From RYN-230 sp963768945 (GTDB lineage: Bacteria; Actinomycetota; Actinomycetes; Streptosporangiales; Streptosporangiaceae): 64,000 bases of DNA. Shown here in pieces: positions 48,228 to 56,576 of this stretch; within the stretch, counting starts at the first letter, position 1; every line of letters begins with the position of its first letter. A program made the position numbers and the translations under genes. The stretch is from positions 248,001 to 312,000 of the forward strand of contig CAVYJW010000005.1 of the NCBI GenBank assembly GCA_963768945.1. Reading direction: 5' to 3'. Under the pieces are notes generated by a model that worked only from the letters and a program-made list of their open reading frames with translations, did not search any database and was not told the origin of the DNA.

Positions 48228-48929
48228 ATGTACCCCTTGCCAGACCAGCCAGAACCGAAGACAGCGACCCTGCGGCCGCTGCCGAACGTGGACGCGACCG
48301 GACCCATTCCGTTGTCCGCGCCCCTGCCGGACATGCTGTCCGCCCCGCTGCCCACTGAGCCGCTGGCCACTGAGCCGCTAACCACCGGGCCGCTAACCAC
48401 CGGGCCGCTAACCACCGGGCCGCTGACCAGTGAGCCGCTGGCCGCGCCGCTCGCGGAGGACATGCTGCCGACCGTGCCCGGCGCGTGGCCTGGTGCTCCC
48501 GGTCCGTCGTACCCGGACCCCGTCCCGGACCCGGTCCCGGGCCCGGTGTCGTGGGTGCCTGACGTGGACCAGCAGCGGGCCCGCATCCGCGCGGACATGG
48601 AGGGACTGCGGTCCCGGGCGCGGGCCGCATCGTCCTGGCTGGAAAGCAGCCGGCACTACGGCCGCCTGATCAACCGCCAGGGTGTGGTCCCCGTCAGCGC
48701 CCGGATGACGCCCGGGGACCTGGCCTTCCTGGCCGAGGCCCGGGAAGAGGTTCTGCAGTTCACGGACCTCGCGGACCGCCTGATCGACCTCCATCAGCCG
48801 CTCGACGCGGGGGGCATCACCACCGATCCGAGCAGTCCCATCCGGCGCTGCCGGAGCTGCATGTGGCGCTGGCCCTGCCCGACGTTCAGCATCCTCGCCG
48901 AAGTGGTGGACCGGCCGCCGTCCGCCTGA
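48228..48929 (+). CDS. Hypothetical actinobacterial protein with PL repeats and Cys motif (233 aa)
   Basis: The first 110 residues are a disordered Pro/Leu/Thr region with six 15-nt copies (TEPLA, TTGPL, TSEPL). The rest has a helical region (QQRARIRADMEGLRSRARAASSWLE) and the C-terminal RRCRSCMWRWPCPTFSIL, a Cys-rich motif common to uncharacterised actinobacterial proteins. ATG 48228. Divergent from the STAS gene. Function unknown. Confidence 0.75.
   Translation: MYPLPDQPEPKTATLRPLPNVDATGPIPLSAPLPDMLSAPLPTEPLATEPLTTGPLTTGPLTTGPLTSEPLAAPLAEDMLPTVPGAWPGAPGPSYPDPVPDPVPGPVSWVPDVDQQRARIRADMEGLRSRARAASSWLESSRHYGRLINRQGVVPVSARMTPGDLAFLAEAREEVLQFTDLADRLIDLHQPLDAGGITTDPSSPIRRCRSCMWRWPCPTFSILAEVVDRPPSA
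48345..48434 (+). repeat. 15-nt tandem repeat, 6 copies, coding
   Basis: CCGCTAACCACCGGG three times exactly, flanked by diverged CCGCTGGCCACTGAG-type copies. It encodes (T/P)xxPL pentapeptides. Confidence 0.93.
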
Positions 48930-49006
48930 GCCGCCCCGCGATCGGGGTTGCCCCGCCCGCTGCCCCTCCCTGGCCCTCCCTGGCCGTCCCTCGCCGGGCC
49001 CGGGAC

Positions 49007-50350
49007 TTACCGGGCCTCCACGAGTTGCTCGGTCTCGGCGCCCACGCCGTGCGGGTTGCTCACCGCGGGTGCTGATCGCGGGAACGGGGCGAGGTCGGGG
49101 TGGGTGGCCTGACCCGCGGGCGGCCGCGATCCCGCCGGACGGCCCGGCTCGGCGGCCGGGTCCCTGGTCACCGCGCACGACAGGCAGCGCGGGCCGCCGC
49201 GCCCGCTGCCCAGCTCGCTCACGGGCACCGGAACGACCTGGACTCCCGCCGCGGTGAGCCTGGCATTGGTCTCCACGTTCCGCTCGTCGCAGACGGCCAG
49301 CCCCCGGCCGAGGGACAGCGCGTTGCCGCCGTCGTCCCACTGGCCGCCGTCCCGGCGGCCGCGCGGGGAGGTGACCGGGTCCAGGCCGGTGTCGATCACG
49401 GTGAGCCGCTCGATCCCCATGGCCTGAGCCGCGGCGGCCATGAACGGCTGGGGCCGGGACACCCGCAGCCCGTCACCGCGCGGCGTGATCATGTGCACGC
49501 TCAGCGTGTAGGCCAGCGCCGGGTGCATCACGACGGCCCCGCCGTCGATCACGGTGCAGATAGTGTCCAGATGGGCCGCTCCCGTCCGCTGGATCGGCAC
49601 GGCCAGCACGGTGTGGGCGAGGCCGGCCAGGAACGCCTGCCGGGCGAGCCGCTCCACCCCCGCCGGGCTGGTCTGCTCGCTGACCCCGGCGGCGATCACG
49701 CCGGGGGCCAGCAGCACGATGTCGCCGCCCGCGATCGGCTCCAGGTGCGGCCCGTAGAGCATCTTTGTCCCGGCGAACCTCGGGTGACGCGCGTAGAGCA
49801 CGGCGAGAAGCCGGGCTTCCCGGCCGCGCGGGCCGAGGCTCGACACCGCGACCCGGTCCCCGATCCACACACTCGAATCCCTGGTGAACACCAGGTTGGG
49901 CAGGGGATCGATGACAAAGTCGCGCCGGTCGAGGAGCTCGTAGACCACCCCGCGCCCGGCGCTGAGCTCGCCGGGGGCAACCCCGGCGATGAGCGCCTGG
50001 GCCAAGGCCTCCGAGTCGAGGCCCTCGAGGTGGTGGCGGACGACCTCTCGGAGATCGTCGCCGAGCCAGCGATCGTCCAGGGCCGAGGTGATCGCGGCTT
50101 CGCGGGCGGGTGCGTATTCGAGCACGTCCTGCAGCAGCTCGGTGACGTAGAGCACCTCGACGCCGTGGTCGCGGAGGATCTGCGTGAAGGCGTCATGCTC
50201 CTGCTGCGCGCGGGCCACCCAGGGCAGCCGGTCGAACAGGAGCCGGCCGTGGCTGCGCGGGGAGATCCGTTTCAGCTCGGCGCCCGGACGGTGAACGAGA
50301 ACGGTGCGCAGCCGGCCGGCCTCACTGTCCGCGCCATGGGTGTAGCTCAA
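49007..50350 (-). CDS. arcA: Arginine deiminase
   Basis: A 447-residue hydrolase converting arginine to citrulline and ammonia. SEAGRLRTVLVHRPG starts the family domain; FTRDSSVWIGD, LEPIAGGD and AHLDTICTVID supply catalytic Asp/His/Glu, and PRCLSCAV near residue 387 carries the nucleophilic Cys. A disordered 50-residue C-terminal tail is unusual. TTG 50350 gives MSYTHG-like family N-terminus and has GGGGGGAA upstream; GTG 50386 is an upstream alternative. No arcB or arcC is adjacent. Confidence 0.93.
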   Translation of the reverse strand: MSYTHGADSEAGRLRTVLVHRPGAELKRISPRSHGRLLFDRLPWVARAQQEHDAFTQILRDHGVEVLYVTELLQDVLEYAPAREAAITSALDDRWLGDDLREVVRHHLEGLDSEALAQALIAGVAPGELSAGRGVVYELLDRRDFVIDPLPNLVFTRDSSVWIGDRVAVSSLGPRGREARLLAVLYARHPRFAGTKMLYGPHLEPIAGGDIVLLAPGVIAAGVSEQTSPAGVERLARQAFLAGLAHTVLAVPIQRTGAAHLDTICTVIDGGAVVMHPALAYTLSVHMITPRGDGLRVSRPQPFMAAAAQAMGIERLTVIDTGLDPVTSPRGRRDGGQWDDGGNALSLGRGLAVCDERNVETNARLTAAGVQVVPVPVSELGSGRGGPRCLSCAVTRDPAAEPGRPAGSRPPAGQATHPDLAPFPRSAPAVSNPHGVGAETEQLVEAR

Positions 50351-50450
50351 GATTCCCCCCGCCCGTCCCGCCGCGCCCCCGCGCACGGATGACCCTCGGA
50401 GGGAGTATCACCACTTCAATGGCCGATTACGCATCCTCAGTCAATGATCA

Positions 50451-51014
50451 CTAGACGTGTTCATTACGCCGGGACGGCCACCCGGGGGCGGCGCCCTGCC
50501 CGGAGCGTTCCGCGCTCCCCGCCGCGACCCCTGCTGCGCCCTGCGCCCGGTCATCCGCGGTGCGGCGAGCGCCTGCGGCTGCCCCGCCAGAGCTGCCGCC
50601 GCCCGGCCCGGCCCCGCCGTCGCGGGGGGCAGGCACGACCGCCCACACGGTGGTGCCCCCCTCGTCTGCGTGCACTCCCCAGCTGGAGCACAGATGCTCC
50701 ACGATGCCCAGGCCGCGGCCACCGATCGAGGACAGCGACGGACGGGAGGCGCGAGGACGCGTCGGGCTGCCCCCGTCGCTGACGATGACCTCAACCGAGG
50801 CTCCGGAGAGGATCCAGGAAACCCGGATACAGGAGTCAGGCAGCGGCCGGGCGTGCAGGATTGCGTTGCTCAGCAGTTCGCTCATGACCAGGGCGGCGTC
50901 GCCTACGGCGGCAGCGAAGAGACCGGCCTGGCGCAGTTCGGCGGCGATCCGGCCGCGGGCGACAGCGACACTGGACGGGACACACGGGAGCAGAACGACG
51001 CTCGCCGCCCTCAC
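50451..51014 (-). CDS. Anti-sigma-type serine kinase / ATP-binding protein (HATPase_c)
   Basis: A 187-residue protein of the RsbW/SpoIIAB type. The N-box is VMSELLSNAILHARP, G1 is IVSDGGSPTRP, and G2 is SSIGGRGLGIVEHLCSSWGVHADEGGTTVWAVVP, together forming the Bergerat ATP site. It would bind or phosphorylate partners such as the STAS protein at 47746. GTG 51014 is the chosen start, avoiding overlap with the divergent gene; the C-terminal 50 residues are a disordered Gly/Ala tail. Confidence 0.87.
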   Translation of the reverse strand: MRAASVVLLPCVPSSVAVARGRIAAELRQAGLFAAAVGDAALVMSELLSNAILHARPLPDSCIRVSWILSGASVEVIVSDGGSPTRPRASRPSLSSIGGRGLGIVEHLCSSWGVHADEGGTTVWAVVPAPRDGGAGPGGGSSGGAAAGARRTADDRAQGAAGVAAGSAERSGQGAAPGWPSRRNEHV

Positions 51015-51276
51015 CTCCCCGGCGCGCCCCCGCCCGTGGCCGCGATAGTCGCCTTCCTCCTGGGAGCGGGAATGCCCCGCCAGCGGGCCCGGGAAACCGG
51101 GCACCGCGGCACCGGGTGAATCCGTCCCGGAGCACTCGAGATCCCGTTTACCATGAGTGGCACTATTGTCGCCGCAAGCAAAAATGGTCGCGGGGGGCGG
51201 CCGGGTACCTGCGTCCTGCGGCGGCGCGGGCCAGCGAGGCTGGCTCGCCGGACGGGACGCTGGACGGGGTGAACCG

Positions 51277-53346
51277 ATGGACCGAGCGGGTCGTGACCCG
51301 CGCGTTCCGCTGATCGCAACCACCCAGGGCACGCGGGGAGACACCACGCGGGGAGACACCACGCCAGGAGACACCGCTCCCGGAGCGACTGCGGCATCAG
51401 CTAGCGCTCCGGCAGGGGGCGCGGCACCAGGCAAGGCGGCACCAGGCAAGGCGGCAGCAGGCAGCCCGGCAGATGGCGTGAAGCACGGCGGCGATACGCG
51501 TGGTGCCGATACGCGGCCACCGGTGCTCCGGGTCTTCACCACCCACCCCGCCGCCGGCCAGCTGACCCTGCTCGTCTGCTACCTGGCCGCGGGCGTGGCG
51601 GTGACCTGGCCGCGGGCCACCTACCTCACAGGCAGGCTGCCGTCCATGCGGGACTCGGCCGCCTACGTCTGGGGCTTCTGGTGGATGGCGCGCCAGGTGA
51701 GCCACCTGGCCAACCCGTGGGCCACCAATCACATGGCCGCGCCCGCGGGAGTGCTGCTGGGGTATCACACGCTGATGCCCCTGCCGGGCCTGCTGCTGAC
51801 GCCGGTCACGCTGATCTTCGGCCCCAGCGTCTCGTACAACCTGCTGGTCATCGTGGTCCCAGGCCTGTTGTGCTACGCGATGTACCGGGCGGCCCGGCTG
51901 TGGCTGCCCAGCCAGACCGGCGCTATCGCGGCCGGCGCGTTCTTCGGCCTGTCGGCCATGCTCGCCCAGGAGGACTGGTACCACGTCAACATCGCCGTGG
52001 GCGCGCTGTTCCTCCCGCTGGCCCTCGAGGCCTCGGTGCGGTTGCGCCGGTCCCCGGGCTGGCGCCAGGCCCTGGTCCTCGGCGTGGTGGTGGGCGCGGC
52101 CGTGCTCACCGATCCCGAGTCGGCCGTCCTGACCGGCATCCTGACCGGGCTGGTCCTGTTGCCCTGGCTGCTCTGGCGGCCGTCGGTGGCCCGGCTGTGG
52201 CCCGCCGCGCTGGCCGCCGTGATCGCCGCGGTCGTGGCCGGCCCGCAGCTCGCCGCGATGATCCACGAACAGGCACGGGGCGGACTGCGGATCGACGCGC
52301 AGCTGCTCGGGGTGACGGACAAGCTCTACGGCGTCGGCCTGCCCGGCATGTTCGCGCCCACCCCTCGGGTCGCGGATTTCGGCCTCACCGCCCTGGCCCA
52401 GCCGTTCCTGCACGGCCGGGACAACGAGGGGCTGCCGATGTTCGGCGTCACCCTGACCGCGCTGGCCCTGATCGGCGTGATCGTCGCCTGGCGGCAGCGC
52501 CGCACCTGGCAGCTCGCGCTGCTCTGGGCCGGCTGCGCGGCGCTGGCCCTGGGCATGTCGCTGTGGGTGACCAAGGGGCAGTTCATCCCGTGGATGCAGG
52601 ACTGGCACGGGGTACGGGTCTCGCCGCTCCTGCCGTACACCTGGTTCGTCCGCATTCCCGGCCTGTCCGCCTTCCGCGAGGCCGACAGGTTCGCCATCCT
52701 GGGCCTGGTCCCCGCGGCCCTGCTGGCCGGCGCGGCGGTCAACTGGATGCGCTACCACGCCAAGCCGCTGATTGCCGTGGTGATCGCCCTGGCGATCCTG
52801 GAACTGGGATACTCCGGGAACGCGAAGATCGGGACGATGCCCACCGTGTATCCCCGGCTGGACGGGCCGATCGCCGCCGACCATTCCGGGTCGACGGTGG
52901 TCGACGTCCCGTACGGGATGCGCGGCGGCATCCCCGAGTACGGCGGCCGGTTCGCGGCGCAGGCCCTGGTCATGGCGACCAAGGACGGCCATCCCCGGGC
53001 CATCGCCTACGTCTCCCGGATCCCCAACTCCACCCTCGCCGCGATCAGGAAGCACGCGTTCTACTCGTACCTGATCAAGACGCAGCACTTCACCTTCGCC
53101 CCGATCGCCGTGCCCCTCACCGCGGCGGCCCAGCAGTCGTGGCCCCTGTGGGCCAGGAAGGCGTCGTCCTACACACCGCTGACCGCCGGCCAGGTCGCCG
53201 CCGGGCGCCGGGACGCGCGAACGCTGCATATCGGGTGGGTCGTGGTATGGTACTCAAACCCGGCTATTGTGCAGTATTTGCACCAGACCGGGTTCCGCTT
53301 TGCCTACCGGACGGGCGGCGTCTCGGTTTACCGCCCCGCCCGCTGA
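51277..53346 (+). CDS. GT-C-like polytopic membrane protein, first of two tandem paralogs
   Basis: A 689-residue protein with an 80-residue disordered N-terminus bearing two 15-nt repeat arrays (RGDTT, APGKA) and then about 10-12 helices. YLAAGVAVTWPRATYLTGRLPSMRDSAAYVWGFWWMARQVSHLANPWATNHMAAPAG looks like the first extracytoplasmic loop of GT-C glycosyltransferases, where an Asp is catalytic. The C-terminal 170 residues are an extracytoplasmic domain. It likely transfers a sugar from a lipid carrier onto envelope glycans. ATG 51277, with GGGGTGA upstream. Paralog of the next gene. Confidence 0.8.
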   Translation: MDRAGRDPRVPLIATTQGTRGDTTRGDTTPGDTAPGATAASASAPAGGAAPGKAAPGKAAAGSPADGVKHGGDTRGADTRPPVLRVFTTHPAAGQLTLLVCYLAAGVAVTWPRATYLTGRLPSMRDSAAYVWGFWWMARQVSHLANPWATNHMAAPAGVLLGYHTLMPLPGLLLTPVTLIFGPSVSYNLLVIVVPGLLCYAMYRAARLWLPSQTGAIAAGAFFGLSAMLAQEDWYHVNIAVGALFLPLALEASVRLRRSPGWRQALVLGVVVGAAVLTDPESAVLTGILTGLVLLPWLLWRPSVARLWPAALAAVIAAVVAGPQLAAMIHEQARGGLRIDAQLLGVTDKLYGVGLPGMFAPTPRVADFGLTALAQPFLHGRDNEGLPMFGVTLTALALIGVIVAWRQRRTWQLALLWAGCAALALGMSLWVTKGQFIPWMQDWHGVRVSPLLPYTWFVRIPGLSAFREADRFAILGLVPAALLAGAAVNWMRYHAKPLIAVVIALAILELGYSGNAKIGTMPTVYPRLDGPIAADHSGSTVVDVPYGMRGGIPEYGGRFAAQALVMATKDGHPRAIAYVSRIPNSTLAAIRKHAFYSYLIKTQHFTFAPIAVPLTAAAQQSWPLWARKASSYTPLTAGQVAAGRRDARTLHIGWVVVWYSNPAIVQYLHQTGFRFAYRTGGVSVYRPAR
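51331..51375 (+). repeat. 15-nt tandem repeat, 3 copies, coding
   Basis: ACGCGGGGAGACACC twice exactly plus one near copy, encoding (T)RGDT units near the N-terminus. Confidence 0.92.
51423..51467 (+). repeat. Second 15-nt tandem repeat, 3 copies, coding
   Basis: GGCACCAGGCAAGGC twice exactly plus one diverged copy, encoding GTRQG/APGKA-type units within the same disordered N-terminus. Confidence 0.92.
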
Positions 53347-53615
53347 TCCTGCGGGTGCCCCTCCCGGGAGCTGGGAGGCACCGGCCATCACCCGGCGCCG
53401 CGCGGCTATTCCGGGCCTTTACTTCTCTTCCCGTACAACCCGGGCTATTCAGTAATTATTACTCACTTATTCCACGCGCTTTACCGGAACTTTCTCGCTT
53501 CGTAATAAATGTATTCTATCTTCGTACGCACAATTGGTGCTCTAGGTGAGCAGGATGCCTCCATAATCGAATGCGTCGGCACGGCTAGTTGGCGGACAAC
53601 AAGAACGGGGTGACG

Positions 53616-55631
53616 ATGGCCCACGCGGGCGAGGACCCGCCGGACCAGTCTGCCTCCGGTCAGATCGGGACCCTGCGGGAGGACGGCATCCCGCGGCGGG
53701 ACGGCTTGTCGACCCTGACCGGGGAAGCGGGCGAGCGTTCCCCTGCCGCAGCAGCGGTCCGCGTCACGGATCTGCCGCAGGAGTCTCCCCCTGAGACGGC
53801 GCCAGGCCCGGTGGGCGGCTCCCGGGTGCCCGCAGCTTGGTTCACCCGGTTCGGGAAGCACCCGCTCACGGCGCATCTGGTCCTGCTGGCGGGTTATCTG
53901 GTCGCCGGGCTGGCCGTCACCTGGCCGCGGGTCACTTACCTGGCCGGCCGCCTGCCGGCCCTGCGGGACGCCGGCGGGTACGTCTGGGATTTCTGGTGGG
54001 TCGCCCGTCAGGTGTCCCACCTGTCCAGCCCCTGGTCCACCCGGTACCTCGCCGCGCCGGTCGGCTCGGATCTCGGCTACCACACCCTGATGCCGCTGCC
54101 CGGCCTGCTGATGACCCCGGTCACCCTGGTCTTCGGGCCGAGCCTGAGCTACAACCTGCTCTCGGTCCTCTGCCCGGGCCTGCTGTGCTACGCGATGTAC
54201 CGGGCAGCCCGGCTCTGGCTGCCCACGCAGCTCGGCGCGATCGCGGCCGGTGGCTTCTTCGGCCTATCCGCGATCCTCACCTGGCGCAGCTGGTACGAGC
54301 TGAACCTGGCGCTCGGGGCGCTGTTCCTGCCCATGGCCCTGGAGGCCGCGGTACGGCTGACCCGCCGCCCCGGCCGGCGGCAGGCCATCATCCTCGGCGT
54401 CGTAATGGGCGCAGCCCTGCTCACCGACCAGGAATCGGCGGTGCTGGCGACCATCGTCGCGGGCCTGGTCCTGGTCCCGTGGCTGGCCCGCCACCCCTCG
54501 GCGGCCCGCCTGCGGGCGGCTGGCCTGGCCGCGCTGACCGGCCTGCTCGTCGCCAGCCCGCAGTTCATCGTGATGCTCCAGCAGGCCTCGGCCAGCCGGG
54601 CTCCCGCGCCACACCCGGGGCTGCTCGACGTGAACTACGTGCTCTCGGGGGCCTCACTGCAGCAGATGTTCGCGCCGTCCCCCCGGGTGGCCGACTACGG
54701 CCTGACGGCGGTGAGCCGGTACTACTACCACGGCCCCGTCAGCATCGTGACTACCTCGTTCGGCATCGTGCTCACCGCGCTGGCCCTGTTCGGGATCGTG
54801 GTCTCGTGGCGCCGGCGGCACGCGCGCTCGCTCGCGCTGCTCTGGGTGGCCTGCGTGCTCCTGTCGCTGGGCTCGGTGGCGTGGGTAGGCAGCCACTACT
54901 ACGTGCCGCTGGCCCACGTGGTGAACGGGGTCCGGCTGTCGATGATCATGCCGTTCACCTGGTTCACGCGGATCCCCGGGCTCGCTACCTTCCGGGAGGC
55001 CAACCGGTTCACCGAACTCGCCCTGATCCCGATGGTGCTGCTGGCCGGGTCGGCGGTGGAGTGGTTCCGCAGGCACACCGGGGCGGGGGTGATCCCCGTG
55101 CTGGTCCTGGCCCTGCTGGAGACCGGCTGGTCGGGGAACCCTGGCATCGGCAGCATGCCTACCTCCCTCCCCGCGCTGGACGGCCCGATCGCCGCTCAGC
55201 ACACCAACTCCATCGTGGTGGACGTCCCATTCGGTATCCGCGGCGGCATGCCCGTGATCGGGGACGGGTTCGCTCCAGAGTCGATGGTGCTGGCCACGGC
55301 GGACGGGCACCCGCTGGCCGACGCGCTCATCTCGCGGATCCCGGTCGGCACGCTGAAGGGGATCGAGGCGACCCCCTTCTACGCGGCTCTGCTCAGCGCC
55401 CAGGGCGGCACGCACCGGACCACGAGCGCACAGTTCCAGGAGGCGAAGGTCAGCGCGCGGAAGCTGGACGTCGGCTGGGTGCTGGTCTGGCGCCGGGAAC
55501 CCCACCTGACGCGGTTGCTCCGGCTGGCCGGCTTCCGGTGGGCTTACCAGGCCGACGGGGCGCAGGTCTACCGACCGGCCCGCGACATGACGAAGGCCGC
55601 GCCCGGGACCCGGCCGCATGCCGACGGCTGA
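53616..55631 (+). CDS. GT-C-like polytopic membrane protein, second tandem paralog
   Basis: A 671-residue paralog of the preceding gene. Shared blocks include YLVAGLAVTWPRVTYLAGRLPALRDAGGYVWDFWWVARQVSHL, GYHTLMPLPGLLMTPVTLVFGPSLSYNLL, YAMYRAARLWLP, FTWFTRIPGLATFREANRF and IVVDVPFGIRGGMP. It likewise has a disordered N-terminus of about 85 residues but lacks the 15-nt arrays. ATG 53616 is chosen because GGGGTGACG precedes it, as in the paralog; TTG 53589 is an alternative. The upstream gap (53347-53615) is unusually AT-rich and probably holds the promoter. Confidence 0.8.
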   Translation: MAHAGEDPPDQSASGQIGTLREDGIPRRDGLSTLTGEAGERSPAAAAVRVTDLPQESPPETAPGPVGGSRVPAAWFTRFGKHPLTAHLVLLAGYLVAGLAVTWPRVTYLAGRLPALRDAGGYVWDFWWVARQVSHLSSPWSTRYLAAPVGSDLGYHTLMPLPGLLMTPVTLVFGPSLSYNLLSVLCPGLLCYAMYRAARLWLPTQLGAIAAGGFFGLSAILTWRSWYELNLALGALFLPMALEAAVRLTRRPGRRQAIILGVVMGAALLTDQESAVLATIVAGLVLVPWLARHPSAARLRAAGLAALTGLLVASPQFIVMLQQASASRAPAPHPGLLDVNYVLSGASLQQMFAPSPRVADYGLTAVSRYYYHGPVSIVTTSFGIVLTALALFGIVVSWRRRHARSLALLWVACVLLSLGSVAWVGSHYYVPLAHVVNGVRLSMIMPFTWFTRIPGLATFREANRFTELALIPMVLLAGSAVEWFRRHTGAGVIPVLVLALLETGWSGNPGIGSMPTSLPALDGPIAAQHTNSIVVDVPFGIRGGMPVIGDGFAPESMVLATADGHPLADALISRIPVGTLKGIEATPFYAALLSAQGGTHRTTSAQFQEAKVSARKLDVGWVLVWRREPHLTRLLRLAGFRWAYQADGAQVYRPARDMTKAAPGTRPHADG

Positions 55632-55636
55632 CCCGG

Positions 55637-56386
55637 TCAGCCTCCTGGGGCCGGGGCCGGGTCCGGACCCTCGGCCGCACCAGTCTCGGCCGCAAGACCC
55701 GGCGCCGCACCAGTCTCGGCCGCACCACCCGGCGCCGCACCAGTCTCGGCCGCACCACCCGGTGCAGCAAAATCCTGTGCCACACCACTCTCTTCGGCAC
55801 GTTCCCCTGCCACAGCATCGTCCGGCACGGGCGGGATGTCGGCCAGCAGCCCCTCCGCGGCCAGGCCGCGGAGAAGGCCGCGCAGGCCCGAGGCCAGGCC
55901 GGCCCGCTCCTGGGCGGTGAGGGCGGCGAGGATCCGGGCCTGCCTGGTCTGCCACGCGCTCCACACCCGGGCCGCCACCTGGCTGCCTTCCGGGGTGAGG
56001 TAGAGCCGGATGTACCGCTGGTTCGCCTCGTCCCGGCCGCGCCGAACCCAGCCCTTGCGCTCCAGGCCGGCCGCCAGCCGGCTCACCGTGCTCTTCTCCA
56101 GCCCGAGCAGGGTGCCGAGCTGGCCCTGGGAGATGCCGCGCGCGGCTACGAGCTCGATCAGCGCGCGGGCCTCGGACGCGGACAGGGGCGGGATGGGCGC
56201 CCCTTCCGGATCACCGGCCCGGCGGCCCGGCTCCCCGGCCCCCGGTATCGTCCGGCCGCCACCATCAGGATGGCCTTCACCCGGCCCGGCCCCCCCATTC
56301 CCCGGGCCTGCGCCTTCCGGGCTTACCACGCGGAGCAGCTGGCCGAGCAGCTGTACCAGCTCCGCGTCATCAGCCGACAAGTTCAC
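55637..56386 (-). CDS. MarR-family transcriptional regulator
   Basis: A 249-residue regulator. After a disordered Gly/Pro segment, the winged helix is RALIELVAARGISQGQLGTLLGLEKSTVSRLAAGLERKGWVRRGRDEANQRYIRLYLTPEG, the MarR pattern. The C-terminal tail carries a 30-nt repeat (GGAAETGAAP x3). GTG 56386 lies just downstream of a palindrome; GTG 56404 is also possible. It is divergent from the ABC exporter and probably controls it. Confidence 0.88.
   Translation of the reverse strand: MNLSADDAELVQLLGQLLRVVSPEGAGPGNGGAGPGEGHPDGGGRTIPGAGEPGRRAGDPEGAPIPPLSASEARALIELVAARGISQGQLGTLLGLEKSTVSRLAAGLERKGWVRRGRDEANQRYIRLYLTPEGSQVAARVWSAWQTRQARILAALTAQERAGLASGLRGLLRGLAAEGLLADIPPVPDDAVAGERAEESGVAQDFAAPGGAAETGAAPGGAAETGAAPGLAAETGAAEGPDPAPAPGG
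55681..55769 (-). repeat. 30-nt (2x15) tandem repeat, 3 copies, coding
   Basis: Units starting CAGTCTCGGCCGCA; in the MarR C-terminal tail each encodes a GGAAETGAAP-type decapeptide. Confidence 0.9.
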
Positions 56387-56390
56387 GTAA

Positions 56391-56409
56391 CAGTTGTACC
56401 GCACAACTG
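56391..56409. promoter_or_regulatory. Palindrome CAGTTGT-5 nt-ACAACTG, probable MarR operator
   Basis: A perfect 7-bp inverted repeat directly upstream of GTG 56386. If GTG 56404 were the start it would lie inside the gene. Confidence 0.5.
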
Positions 56410-56435
56410 GCTGGATGGTACGTTTTCAACGTGAT

Positions 56436-56452
56436 AGTTGCCCCGTACAACT
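56436..56452. promoter_or_regulatory. Second related operator-like site
   Basis: AGTTG-7 nt-CAACT, a similar half-site pair about 40 bases further on, toward the ABC exporter gene. Confidence 0.35.
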
Positions 56453-56576
56453 CAGGGTCGGGTTCCCTGCGGGCGGCCGGACTCCCCGGCCGGCTGGCCG
56501 CCGCAGACGCCGGAATGGCGGCCGGATCGGCGCCAGCCGGCTCGCGGCACCCCGATCGCGCCGTAGGCTCACGGTC

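Noticed and set aside
49007..50386. Complete arginine deiminase (arcABC) operon
   Set aside because: Only arcA is present; neighbours are unrelated.
50451..51542. 363-residue version of the HATPase protein
   Set aside because: Its extra N-terminus lacks homology and overlaps the N-terminus of the divergent GT-C gene; GTG 51014 gives a family-sized protein.
53837..56434. 865-codon plus-strand frame overlapping the second GT-C gene and MarR gene
   Set aside because: Composition is Arg/Pro/Gly-rich without domains, and it crosses a gene on the opposite strand.
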